The position numbers were made by a program, and so were the translations under genes. A stretch of DNA of 64,000 nucleotides from positions 40,583 through 104,582 of the forward strand of contig NZ_SLVX01000024.1 of the NCBI RefSeq assembly GCF_004341885.1, written 5' to 3'. The notes under the pieces are model-generated. The model did not search any database, had not been told where the DNA came from, and saw only the letters and a list, made by a program, of their open reading frames with translations. The DNA is from Shinella granuli (lineage in GTDB: Bacteria > Pseudomonadota > Alphaproteobacteria > Rhizobiales > Rhizobiaceae). Below, piece by piece: positions 36,689-44,355 of this stretch; the stretch's first letter is position 1, and each line of letters starts with the position of its first letter.

Positions 36689-37909
36689 TCAACCGACATT
36701 CCCGACAGGCACCCCCTTACCGTTCGCCCGGAGCAATGCCATGAGCATTGGGCCGAGCGAGAACTGGCCGCGCGCCGCCTTTCGCGTCAGGTCGCGCAGA
36801 TAGCCGCCCGGCGAGTTGATATGCCCTGCCCTTTCGAGAATGCAGGCGATCGCGACGGCCGCGTTTTCCGGTCCCATGGTTTCACAGGCCTCCTGATAGG
36901 CCGACGGGCTGACGCCAAGCGTGGAGCGGACGACCACCGCCGCCGCCATCAGGTCCCGCCAGTGGGCGATCGCGCCGTCCGGTCCGTACATCCCGATTTC
37001 CGGGCATGCCCTCAGCACCATCCCCAGCGGGAACGACCTGACCGGTTCGACAGGGCGTTCCCTGTTGGAAACGGACGGTTCGCCCTGCTCTTTTTCAGAG
37101 CGAGGTTCAAGTTCATGGATGGATTCGGGTTTTGAATTATGTTTGTGCTGACGGTATTCGGCATCATTGGCGTCGGTTTTTTTTGAAATAAGCTGATCTT
37201 CCAGCATATTGACGATCTCTTCCCGCAACAGGGCCAGTTCGTCGAGGCATCCTTCCAGCTCGGTGGCATGCTTTGCGAAACGCAGCCGGGCGACAGCCGC
37301 CACATAGTGGTCTTCGATGAGGCCCCAATCGCCTGAAGCCCCCTCCTCCATCCCCGCCGAGATCAGCTTCCGGATATCCCGGCGCGTGATGGAGATGCGT
37401 TCCCTGACGATCTTCAGGCGTCGGCGTTCCTCGGCCACCTGCTGGGCCATCTGCGCAAGCTCTTCCGAGCGGGCGAGCAAGGGCGCGAGGCTGAAGCCGT
37501 AAGCCGTCTCTATCGTGCCGTCCCTGCCCTTTCGCGCGTAGCGCTTGCCATTGGGGCTGTCCTGGCGGTGGATGAGGCCCGCCTGAACGAGAAGCGCCAG
37601 GTTCTCGCGAAGGGTCGTGCCGGCAATGCCGTTCGCCCGCGCCGAGAGCTGCGCGTTGGAGGGAAACACGATAAGGTTCGCGTCCTCCTTCAATTCCACC
37701 TCGGGATGGAACGAAAGAAGCGCGTTGAGAACCGCAAGCGCCCGGTCGCGCAGCCCCATCAGGGATCGCGCATCGCAGGCGTCGCGGTAGATCTTCCACT
37801 TGTCGGCGGATTTCCCACGCTTGATATTGGCCGTCTCGAACTGGCCTTTCACCAGCGCAAGCGTCATCGGCCGCCGCCCGAAGGGCGTCGTCACATGTCC
37901 ACTGTGCAT
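36689..37909 (-). CDS. repC: Plasmid replication initiator RepC
   Basis: A 406-residue replication initiator, the only protein strictly needed for replication of repABC plasmids. The N-terminus MHSGHVTTPFGRRPMTLALVK and the DNA-binding part around RANGIAGTTLRENLALLVQAGLIHRQDSPNGKRYARKG (read in pieces) are typical. The ATG at 37909 follows GAAGGA closely; a GTG nine bases earlier is an alternative start. It is the last gene of the operon, separated from repB by 155 bases that encode the counter-transcribed RNA. Its middle contains the AT-rich origin. Confidence 0.96.
   Translation of the reverse strand: MHSGHVTTPFGRRPMTLALVKGQFETANIKRGKSADKWKIYRDACDARSLMGLRDRALAVLNALLSFHPEVELKEDANLIVFPSNAQLSARANGIAGTTLRENLALLVQAGLIHRQDSPNGKRYARKGRDGTIETAYGFSLAPLLARSEELAQMAQQVAEERRRLKIVRERISITRRDIRKLISAGMEEGASGDWGLIEDHYVAAVARLRFAKHATELEGCLDELALLREEIVNMLEDQLISKKTDANDAEYRQHKHNSKPESIHELEPRSEKEQGEPSVSNRERPVEPVRSFPLGMVLRACPEIGMYGPDGAIAHWRDLMAAAVVVRSTLGVSPSAYQEACETMGPENAAVAIACILERAGHINSPGGYLRDLTRKAARGQFSLGPMLMALLRANGKGVPVGNVG
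37110..37215. other. Probable origin of replication inside repC
   Basis: This stretch of repC is strikingly AT-rich for the region (for example GTTTTGAATTATGTTTGTG and GTCGGTTTTTTTTGAAATAA). In characterised repABC plasmids the origin lies in an AT-rich part of the repC coding sequence where RepC binds. The protein segment it encodes is hydrophilic and low in complexity, as in other RepC proteins. Confidence 0.65.
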
Positions 37910-37968
37910 TTCCTTCACCTTCCAAAAGGCAAAAGAAATCTGCTCACCAAAAAGGGTGCCAAAGACTC

Positions 37969-37997
37969 TTGACTGTGATTCGTGGAAATGCGATTCT
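37969..37997 (+). promoter_or_regulatory. Promoter of the counter-transcribed RNA
   Basis: TTGACT (37969-37974) and GATTCT (37992-37997) are 17 bases apart on the plus strand, opposite to the rep operon. A transcript would start near 38004. The strong -35 box fits the constitutive expression known for this RNA class. Confidence 0.65.
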
Positions 37998-38003
37998 CGG
38001 AGT

Positions 38004-38056
38004 GCTTAGTTCTGAGAGAGGCTTCCACGTGGGCAACCGCTTGGGGGCCTTTTTCT
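38004..38056 (+). ncRNA. Counter-transcribed antisense RNA of repABC (incA/RepE type)
   Basis: The repB-repC gap contains a complete small gene on the strand opposite to repABC: a promoter at 37969-37997, about 50 transcribed bases and a strong terminator. This matches the ctRNA that controls copy number and incompatibility in all characterised repABC plasmids by pairing with the repC leader and favouring a structure that blocks repC expression. The expected length agrees with known members (roughly 50-60 bases). Confidence 0.8.
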
Positions 38057-38059
38057 TTT
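38020..38059 (+). terminator. Intrinsic terminator of the ctRNA
   Basis: GGCTTCCA (38020-38027) pairs with TGGGGGCC (38042-38049) including two G-U pairs; an inner GTGG-GCAA-CCGC hairpin carries a GNRA tetraloop. TTTTTCTTTT follows at 38050-38059. The same stem on the rep mRNA strand is the element that can sequester the repC start region. Confidence 0.75.
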
Positions 38060-38064
38060 GCTGT

Positions 38065-39039
38065 TCAGTCTCCCTTGTTTTCCTCGTCCAGGAACTGCGC
38101 GTAGAGCGCGTCCAGATTGCGCGAAAGAAAGTCACCGAACCGGGCGGCATTCTTCGCCTTCATCGACAGCGAAAAGATCTTGCCGCTGTTCTTGATCTCC
38201 GCCAGCACAGCCTTGTCCTGCGGCTCCCACTTGGCCTTGGCCAAAGCGGGCTCTGCCTTCCGGACCGGGCGCGTGCTCTTGTTCAGCGCGGCATAGAGCG
38301 CCAGGAAGCGCTCGTCCGGCGCCAGCGCCTGGAAGTCGGCGTCACGGACGATGCTGCGCACCTTGTCATTGTTGGATGCCTTGCCGGCCAGGAGCGAAAG
38401 CTCGACCCAGCGCTCCCGGCCGATGCCCGGCGCCGCGCCGATCGCGCGGATGATGTCGGCCGGGATGCGCTCGGTGACGGACATCATCTTGGAAATCGCC
38501 GCCGCATTGGCGGCCAGCGCCGAGGAAATGACCTCCCGATCATACCCCAGATCCTCCAGGCGCCGCGCGAAGAGCGCCCGCTCGATGAAGGTCAGGTTGG
38601 CGCGTGCGGAGTTTTCCTGGCCCTGCGCGATGACGTGGGTACGGTCGTCGATCGACTTGACGACCGCCTTGACCTTGCGGCCGAGCTCGCGCGCTGCCCG
38701 CAGCCGCCGGTGGCCGAAGACGACCTGGTAGCGCCCGGCCGCCGTCGCATGGGGCCGCACGAGGATCGGCGTGTCCTGACCCCGCTCGCGGATCGCCTCG
38801 ACGAGCTCGCGGAAATCGTCATTGTCCTGTGCCAGGCGATCCTGCACGAAGGAATCGTCGATCAGGTCCGGATCGAACTCGACGACCGCCTCGCCTTCGA
38901 GAAAGCGGTCCGCCTGCTTGGCAAGCTCGTCGAGCGAACGCACGAGCGACTTTCCGGCGCCCCGCATCGGATAGGAGGCGGTCACCGTATTGTCATCCGG
39001 CAGTGCAGCCAGGCCTTCCAGGAGATTCTTTCTTGCCAT
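38065..39039 (-). CDS. repB: Plasmid partition protein RepB (ParB-like)
   Basis: A 324-residue centromere-binding protein. The ParB N-terminal box appears as GQDTPILVRPHATAAGRYQVVFGHRRLRAARELG (in pieces), followed by a helix-turn-helix near residues 155-185 (LEDLGYDREVISSALAANAAAISKMMSV). It binds parS and works with RepA to segregate the plasmid and repress the operon. The gene starts 70 bases after repA; the gap carries the parS-like site. Confidence 0.95.
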   Translation of the reverse strand: MARKNLLEGLAALPDDNTVTASYPMRGAGKSLVRSLDELAKQADRFLEGEAVVEFDPDLIDDSFVQDRLAQDNDDFRELVEAIRERGQDTPILVRPHATAAGRYQVVFGHRRLRAARELGRKVKAVVKSIDDRTHVIAQGQENSARANLTFIERALFARRLEDLGYDREVISSALAANAAAISKMMSVTERIPADIIRAIGAAPGIGRERWVELSLLAGKASNNDKVRSIVRDADFQALAPDERFLALYAALNKSTRPVRKAEPALAKAKWEPQDKAVLAEIKNSGKIFSLSMKAKNAARFGDFLSRNLDALYAQFLDEENKGD

Positions 39040-39093
39040 CTTGTCAGTTCCGATAGGCCTCAGCCTATTGTTTTTCCTTCAATAAATACCGAT

Positions 39094-39109
39094 TTTGTCA
39101 GCCGACAAA
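39094..39109. promoter_or_regulatory. parS-like centromere site between repA and repB
   Basis: TTTGTCAGCCGACAAA fits the repABC parS consensus GTTNNCNGCNGNNAAC at every fixed position except the outermost pair, where T/A replaces G/C and palindromy is kept. It ends one base before the repA stop complement. RepB would bind here. No second copy was found by eye in the rep region. Confidence 0.65.
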
Positions 39110-40318
39110 TCAGCGCCCCCAGGAGCGATGGATGAGATCGGCGATTTCGTCATTGACGGCATCGAGCGATTCCAGCGCGCGATCATAGGTTCCACGGTTC
39201 ATGGTGGCGCGCTCGACCTCGTAGAGCGTCTGCTTGGTGATGCCGGCGTCGGAGACGGCCGTGGACTTCACCATCTGGTTCTTCAGCATGAATTCGTGGA
39301 ACATGGTCGACATGAAGCCGACCATCTGCGCCTGCGGCACATCCATCGGCTCGTAACGGGTGATGAGGTAGCGGTACCAGGAGAGATTGACTTCGGCACC
39401 GGCGGCACGGATCGGCTTCAGGATGCCGCCCAGCATCAGCAGGAACTGGCCCATCGACATGACGTCCAGCATCTGCGGATGGATGGTGATCAGCACGCTG
39501 GTCGCAGCCGTCAGGGCCGTCAGCGTCAGGTAGCCGAGCTGCGGCGGGCAGTCGATCACCACGACGTCGTACTTGTCGTCCACCTCGGCCAGCGCCCGCG
39601 AGATGCGGGTGAAGAAGGTCTTGCCCTCGTTCGACGACTTGTCCGCCATGGCGAGCGGCGTGTCGTATTCGTATTCCTGCAGGTCGAGATTGGCCGGGAC
39701 GATATCGAGCCCCGGGAAATTGGTCGGCCGGATGATGTCCGCAAGCGCTTTCTTCTCTCCGTCATAGCGGATGGCATCGTAGATCGACGCCACCTGGTCG
39801 AGTTCCGGCTGGAAGCCGTGCAGGGAGGAGAGCGAGGCCTGCGGGTCGAGGTCGACCGCCAGCACCCGGTGCCCGGTCAGGGCGAGATATTGCGCCAGAT
39901 GCGCCGCGGTCGTCGTCTTGCCGGAGCCGCCCTTGAAGTTGACGACGGCGACCACCTGCAGCTTTTCGCCGTTGCGACGATGCGGCACATACATGCGGCT
40001 TTCCGAACGGCCGTGCTGGTCGAGATACCGGCGCAGTTCCAGCATCTGCTCGGCCGTATAGGAGCGGCGACCGGACGGAGAAGTCTGCGGGGAGGGTCCC
40101 TTGCCGTCGAGATGCAGCTTCTTCAGGGTGCTTTGCGAAACGCCGACATAATGCGCCACCTCCGCAAGCGAGAACGACCGCAACGTCTTCCTTGCATTCG
40201 GCGGGAATCGTTGCACGCTGAGCAGGTGCAGCTTCTTCGAGATCAGATCGCCCTGTTCGAGGATCTGGTCCTCGAAATTCACGAGGTTGTGCACCGAAGC
40301 GCTCGGATTAGCGTTCAT
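39110..40318 (-). CDS. repA: Plasmid partition ATPase RepA (ParA-like)
   Basis: A 402-residue Walker-type ATPase that drives partition and represses the rep operon. The deviant Walker A KGGSGKTT is at residues 129-136, Walker A' in VIDCPPQLG near 235. The N-terminal 110 residues hold a MerR-like helix-turn-helix (SFSLAEVAHYVGVSQSTLKKL) as in other RepA proteins. It is the first gene of the operon. Together with repB, repC, ctRNA and parS it makes an apparently complete and functional module. Confidence 0.96.
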   Translation of the reverse strand: MNANPSASVHNLVNFEDQILEQGDLISKKLHLLSVQRFPPNARKTLRSFSLAEVAHYVGVSQSTLKKLHLDGKGPSPQTSPSGRRSYTAEQMLELRRYLDQHGRSESRMYVPHRRNGEKLQVVAVVNFKGGSGKTTTAAHLAQYLALTGHRVLAVDLDPQASLSSLHGFQPELDQVASIYDAIRYDGEKKALADIIRPTNFPGLDIVPANLDLQEYEYDTPLAMADKSSNEGKTFFTRISRALAEVDDKYDVVVIDCPPQLGYLTLTALTAATSVLITIHPQMLDVMSMGQFLLMLGGILKPIRAAGAEVNLSWYRYLITRYEPMDVPQAQMVGFMSTMFHEFMLKNQMVKSTAVSDAGITKQTLYEVERATMNRGTYDRALESLDAVNDEIADLIHRSWGR

Positions 40319-40348
40319 GAACGGTCATTCTCTCAGATAACGATTTTC

Positions 40349-40363
40349 AGCCGTAAAAGGCTA
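40349..40363. repeat. Direct repeat copy 1 at the repA promoter
   Basis: AGCCGTAAAAGGCTA at 40349-40363 matches GGCTGCAAAAGGCTA at 40444-40458 at 12 of 15 positions. Copy 1 lies just after the expected repA transcription start and has internal AGCC/GGCT arms, copy 2 lies upstream of the -35 box. Flanking the promoter on both sides is what is expected of operators for RepA autoregulation (inference). Confidence 0.4.
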
Positions 40364-40372
40364 CATAAGCGG

Positions 40373-40401
40373 GATTATGTGCGATTCTCTAGAGGGGACA
40401 A
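40373..40401 (-). promoter_or_regulatory. Candidate repABC promoter
   Basis: On the minus strand TTGTCC (40396-40401) and ATAATC (40373-40378) are 17 bases apart, placing a start near 40366 and a leader of about 50 bases before repA. The surrounding stretch is AT-rich. The remainder of the gap to the next gene (40459-40765) shows no recognised feature. Confidence 0.5.
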
Positions 40402-40443
40402 GGTTTTTAAGGTTAACAACCCGCCAGCCAATCGCCGTGAGAC

Positions 40444-40458
40444 GGCTGCAAAAGGCTA
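40444..40458. repeat. Direct repeat copy 2 at the repA promoter
   Basis: GGCTGCAAAAGGCTA, the second copy of the element at 40349-40363, about 45 bases upstream of the -35 box. The shared AAAAGGCTA core is exact. Confidence 0.4.
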
Positions 40459-40765
40459 ACACCCTGCCGCAGCATTGCTTTTTCGCCCCATCACAGGCAT
40501 CTGCAGCAAGCTGTCCGATCCTCCGCAACACCCGCGCACCGCGGCCGCATCAACGGCCCGGCACGCTTGGCGGCCGAATCGGGTTTCATCCTGCCATCCG
40601 CGCCGCATTCCACCGATGCCTTGCAGTTCTGCAGGCTCATCGACAGATTTGTCGAGAATGGGCCTGTTGGAGACGGCGATTTGGTGGTGCATTCATGCGC
40701 AAACCCGCGACAGGCGCAAGGCCTGCGCGGCGAAGCACGGACCGGTTCGAGGAGCCTGCGATACA

Positions 40766-41767
40766 ATGAGCAAGTCCAACTACAGGGACATTGCCCGCCT
40801 TGCCGGGGTCGGCACCGCGACGGTGGAGCGGGTGCTGAACGGGCGCGGCGGCGTGCGCCCCGAGCTGGCCGAGAAGGTGGTGATCGCTGCCCGCAGCCTC
40901 AACTATCCCCGCACGCTGCCCGATGCACATCGCGGCTTGCTGCGCATCGAGGTCCTGATGGTCCGTCCCGAGACGACGTTCTACAGGCGCCTGTCCAAGG
41001 CGTTCGAGCGCATCGCCGCGACACTGGATCCCTTGGTCGTGGTGCATCGCAGCTTCACCGAGGAGATGAACCCGGAGCAGATCGCGCGCCATATCCGCTC
41101 GACCGACCTGCCGCGTGCGGGCCTCATCCTCGCCGTGCCCAACAGCCCGCTCATCAAGGCGGCGGTGGAGGCGGTCGCGGCCCAGGGTGTGCCCGTCGTG
41201 CATGTCGTCACCCGCGCCTCGGAAAAGACCGGCGCCTTCGTCGGCATCGACAACCAGGCCGCCGGGCGGACGGCCGCCTGGTTCATCGCCCGCATGGCCC
41301 GGACAGACGGCCCCGTCGTCGCCCTCTGCCATCCGATCTACCAGGTACACCGCGACCGCATCCGCGGCTTTTCCGATTATTTCGCCGCCCATCCCGGCCC
41401 GATTACCTTCGAATGGCTCGGCTTCACCCGGGACGAGGAGCATTTCAGCGCGGAGACCCTTGCCATCGCGCTGGAGAAATATCCCGGTCTCGTCGGCCTC
41501 TACAATGCCGGCGGGGCCAATTCCGCGCTGATCAGCGTGCTGCGTCGCCATCCGCGGGGCAGGGACATCCTGTTCGTCGGGCACGAGCTGACCGATTATA
41601 CCCGCACGGCGCTCAGCGAAGGCATCATGGATGTCGTTCTCGACCAGGCGCCGGAAGCGCAGGCCCAGCGCGCGCTCGATCTCGTCCTGCGTCGCATCGG
41701 CCTGACGGATGTCGAACCAGACCCGAGCCCCATCCGCTTCATCACCATCACCGCCGAAGGCCTCTGA
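40766..41767 (+). CDS. LacI family transcriptional regulator
   Basis: A 333-residue repressor-type protein. The N-terminal helix-turn-helix and hinge are clear (NYRDIARLAGVGTATVERVLNGRGGVRPEL), followed by a periplasmic-binding-protein-like effector domain of the type found in inositol and rhizopine regulators (GIDNQAAGRTAAWFIA, VGLYNAGGANSALI, ILFVGHELTDYTR). It starts at 40766 after GAGGAGCC-like sequence and precedes the moc-like genes by 173 bases in the same direction, so it most likely controls them in response to a sugar or inositol derivative. Confidence 0.88.
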   Translation: MSKSNYRDIARLAGVGTATVERVLNGRGGVRPELAEKVVIAARSLNYPRTLPDAHRGLLRIEVLMVRPETTFYRRLSKAFERIAATLDPLVVVHRSFTEEMNPEQIARHIRSTDLPRAGLILAVPNSPLIKAAVEAVAAQGVPVVHVVTRASEKTGAFVGIDNQAAGRTAAWFIARMARTDGPVVALCHPIYQVHRDRIRGFSDYFAAHPGPITFEWLGFTRDEEHFSAETLAIALEKYPGLVGLYNAGGANSALISVLRRHPRGRDILFVGHELTDYTRTALSEGIMDVVLDQAPEAQAQRALDLVLRRIGLTDVEPDPSPIRFITITAEGL

Positions 41768-41773
41768 TCTGAT

Positions 41774-41849
41774 TTGATCAAGGAACCGTTCGGCATTCCA
41801 GCGAGCTCTTGATAATTTCCAAGTCGGGAGGAAAGCCGGCGTTGCGCAA
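41774..41849. promoter_or_regulatory. Possible LacI-type operators before the oxygenase gene
   Basis: The regulator-oxygenase gap contains two 8-base palindromes, TTGATCAA (41774-41781) and TTGCGCAA (41842-41849). LacI-family operators are short palindromes with a central CG or GC and TTG/CAA arms, so the second fits well. Promoter boxes are not obvious. Confidence 0.3.
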
Positions 41850-41940
41850 GGCGTAACGCGGCGAGCGGCGCGGCATGCGCTCCTTCCGACAGGGAAATTC
41901 CGCGGGTGCCGACGCACCCGCGCGTCCGAGGGAGAGCGCA

Positions 41941-42975
41941 ATGGACGATCTGAAATACGGAACGCGCAACAAGCGTGGGGACTGGGCGCCGAACCAGCCG
42001 GTGGAAACCGCGCCGCTGTTTACCTTTCCGCCCCGCTTCCTGGCGATCCTCAAGTGGTTGCCGCACTATTTCTTTCCGTGGAACGCCATCTTCGCGGCCT
42101 CTGCCGTTGCCTACTGGGCCTGGGTGGTCCCGCCGGTCGAGACGATGCAGAGGCTCGGCATCGGCTGGGCCGCCTGGCTCTATGCGGTGAACGCAGTCTG
42201 CGTTCTTCTCTTCTACGGCGCCTTCGAGCTGCATCTCTATGTGCTCAAGCGGCAGGAAAACCGCTTCAAGTACAACGGAAAGTTCCCCGCCGACCAGAAG
42301 AACACGGCCTTCTGGTTCGAGAGCCAGAACCTCGACAACATCCTGCGCACGTTCCTTTCGGGCGTCACCATCTGGACGACGATCGAGGTCGCCATGCTCT
42401 GGGCCTATGCCAATGGCTATGCGCCCTGGTTGAGCTTTGCCGAAAATCCGTGGACGCTGGCACTCGTCGCCCTCGTGGTGCCGATCATCCACGAGTTCCA
42501 CTTCTTCTGCATCCACCGGCTCATCCACACGCCGTTCCTCTACAAGTGGGTGCATTCGGTCCACCACAATTCGGTGAACCCGTCGCCGTGGTCGTCGCTG
42601 TCGATGCATCCGGTCGAGCACCTGCTCTATCTCGGCACCGCCTTCTACCACCTGATCCTGCCGTCGAACCCCGTCCTGATGCTCTACCAGCTCCACTATG
42701 CCGGCTTCGGCGCCATCCCCGGCCATGTGGGCTTCGACAAGGTGGAGGTCGGCGAGGAGACGCTGGTCGACAGCCACGCCTATGCACACTACCTGCACCA
42801 CAAATATTTCGAGGTGAACTACGGCGACGCCCTGATCCCGCTCGATAAATGGTTCGGCACCTGGCACGACGGCTCGGCGGAAGGCGAGGCCCGCATGCAG
42901 GAGCGCTACCGCAGGCGCAAGGAAAAGCTCGCCGCCCGCAAGGCCCACGCTGAAGCCCAGGGAGCCGCCGAATGA
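41941..42975 (+). CDS. Sterol-desaturase/fatty-acid-hydroxylase family di-iron oxygenase
   Basis: A 344-residue membrane protein with four to five helices and the His clusters that bind two irons: HEFHFFCIHRLIH (H184-H196), HSVHH (205-209) and HAYAHYLHH (279-287). It should hydroxylate or demethylate its substrate with O2 and electrons from the ferredoxin encoded next, whose start overlaps its stop by four bases. In Rhizobium moc clusters this place is held by MocD, an oxygenase of the fatty-acid-desaturase type; here a different di-iron family seems to fill the same role (inference). Confidence 0.85.
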   Translation: MDDLKYGTRNKRGDWAPNQPVETAPLFTFPPRFLAILKWLPHYFFPWNAIFAASAVAYWAWVVPPVETMQRLGIGWAAWLYAVNAVCVLLFYGAFELHLYVLKRQENRFKYNGKFPADQKNTAFWFESQNLDNILRTFLSGVTIWTTIEVAMLWAYANGYAPWLSFAENPWTLALVALVVPIIHEFHFFCIHRLIHTPFLYKWVHSVHHNSVNPSPWSSLSMHPVEHLLYLGTAFYHLILPSNPVLMLYQLHYAGFGAIPGHVGFDKVEVGEETLVDSHAYAHYLHHKYFEVNYGDALIPLDKWFGTWHDGSAEGEARMQERYRRRKEKLAARKAHAEAQGAAE

Positions 42976-43283
42976 CCTGGGTTCAAGCCTGCAAGCTCAC
43001 CGATATCGAGCAGGAAGGCGCCATCCGCTTCGATCATGGCGGCCGCACCTACGCGATCTACCGCGCGCCCGATGACAGCGTCTATTGCACCGCTGGCCTC
43101 TGCACCCACGAGGCGATCCATCTTGCCGAAGGGCTGGTCATGGATTTCGAGGTGGAATGTCCCAAGCATTCCGGCGCCTTCGACTATCGCACCGGCGAGG
43201 CCCTGCGCCTGCCGGCCTGCGAGAACCTGAAAACCTATCCCGCCGAAGTGATCGACGGAGAGGTTCGCGTCGCCCTCGGCTAG
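42972..43283 (+). CDS. mocE: MocE-type Rieske [2Fe-2S] ferredoxin
   Basis: A 103-residue soluble Rieske ferredoxin. The cluster ligands are C44 and H46 (CTH) and C63 and H66 (CPKH), with the conserved HSGAFDYRTGEAL after the second pair, as in MocE and other small oxygenase ferredoxins. It should shuttle electrons from the reductase at 44356-45561 to the di-iron oxygenase. A perfect AGGCCC/GGGCCT hairpin lies 19 bases after the stop at 43302-43316. Confidence 0.88.
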   Translation: MTWVQACKLTDIEQEGAIRFDHGGRTYAIYRAPDDSVYCTAGLCTHEAIHLAEGLVMDFEVECPKHSGAFDYRTGEALRLPACENLKTYPAEVIDGEVRVALG

Positions 43284-43361
43284 GGCGGCGTGCCGACAAG
43301 CAGGCCCGTCGGGCCTCCGGCGTGCGAGCGGGTGGACCGGCACCCACATTGGGAGGATACC

Positions 43362-44306
43362 ATGAAATCCATGTGCCTGGCGGCCGCTCTGGCCGCCTTG
43401 ATGGGAAGTGCTGCCGCAGCGGAGACGATCGGCGTCTCGATGCAGAGTTTCGACAACAACTTCCAGACCCTCTTGCGCGAGGGGATCGGCGCGCGGGCCG
43501 CCGAGGTCGACGGCGTCAGTGTCCAGGTCGAGGACGCCCAGACCGACATCTCCAAGCAGCTCAACCAGGTGAACAACTTCATCGCCGCAGGGGTGGACGC
43601 GATCATCATGACGCTGACGGACACCTCCGCCGCCCCCGGCATCAGCGAGGCGGCCGAAAAGGCCGGCATCCCGCTCGTCTATCTCAATCTCGAACCCGAC
43701 AATGTCGGCGCGCTGCCGCAAAAGCAGGCCTATGTCGGGTCGAAGGAGACCGATTCCGGCGAACTCGGCGCGCAGGCCGCCTGTTCCCTGCTGAAGGAAA
43801 AGGGCAAGGCGAGCGATGCGCAGGTCTATATCCTGATGGGCGACCTTGCCCACCAGGCCTCGCGCGACCGTACCTCCTCGTTCAAGGACGCGCTGGCCGC
43901 CAGCGACTGCAAGGGCGTCACCATCGCCGACGAACAGTCCGGCGCCTGGACGCGCACCAATGCCATGGACCTGACGACCAACTGGATCACCGCGGGTCAG
44001 CCCATCGACGTGGTCTTCGCCAACAATGACGAAATGGCGATCGGCGCGATCCAGGCCCTGAAGGCGGCGGGCGTCTCCATGGACGACGTGATCGTCATCG
44101 GCATCGACGCGACGCAGGACGGTCTTGCCGCCATGGCGGCGGGCGACCTCGACGCGACCGTGTTCCAGAACGCCAAGGGCCAGTCGGCAAGCGCGGTGGA
44201 TGCCGCGGTGGCGCTGGTGCGCGGCGAGGCGATCGAAAAGCAGGTCTGGGTGCCCTTCGAGCTCGTGACGCCGAAGAACATGGCCGACTACGCCAGCCGG
44301 AACTGA
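43362..44306 (+). CDS. Sugar/rhizopine-type ABC substrate-binding protein (MocB-like)
   Basis: A 314-residue periplasmic binding protein of the ribose/inositol class. Signal peptide MKSMCLAAALAALMGSAAAA; the mature part has GVSMQSFDNNFQTLLREGI, QVNNFIAAGVDAIIMTLTD and VVFANNDEMAIGAIQALKAAG. MocB, the rhizopine-binding protein, belongs to the same family and has the same neighbours. The start at 43362 has GGGAGG upstream and begins with the signal peptide. No ATPase or permease genes are present nearby, so it may share a transporter encoded elsewhere. Confidence 0.85.
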   Translation: MKSMCLAAALAALMGSAAAAETIGVSMQSFDNNFQTLLREGIGARAAEVDGVSVQVEDAQTDISKQLNQVNNFIAAGVDAIIMTLTDTSAAPGISEAAEKAGIPLVYLNLEPDNVGALPQKQAYVGSKETDSGELGAQAACSLLKEKGKASDAQVYILMGDLAHQASRDRTSSFKDALAASDCKGVTIADEQSGAWTRTNAMDLTTNWITAGQPIDVVFANNDEMAIGAIQALKAAGVSMDDVIVIGIDATQDGLAAMAAGDLDATVFQNAKGQSASAVDAAVALVRGEAIEKQVWVPFELVTPKNMADYASRN

Positions 44307-44314
44307 TCCTCCCC

Positions 44315-44336
44315 GACCGGCGCCCCCGCGCCGGTC
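44315..44336 (+). terminator. Stem-loop after the binding-protein gene
   Basis: GACCGGCGC (44315-44323) pairs perfectly with GCGCCGGTC (44328-44336) around CCCC; CCTTTCC follows. The T tract is weak, so partial termination or mRNA protection is likely, giving more binding protein than downstream reductase, as often seen behind such genes. Confidence 0.5.
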
Positions 44337-44355
44337 CCTTTCCACGGAGACCAGC

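Noticed and set aside
36660..36690. A second parS-like sequence near the end of repC (TTGACCAGCAGCCTCAA)
   Set aside because: The arms are not symmetric and the fixed inner GC positions of the consensus do not align.
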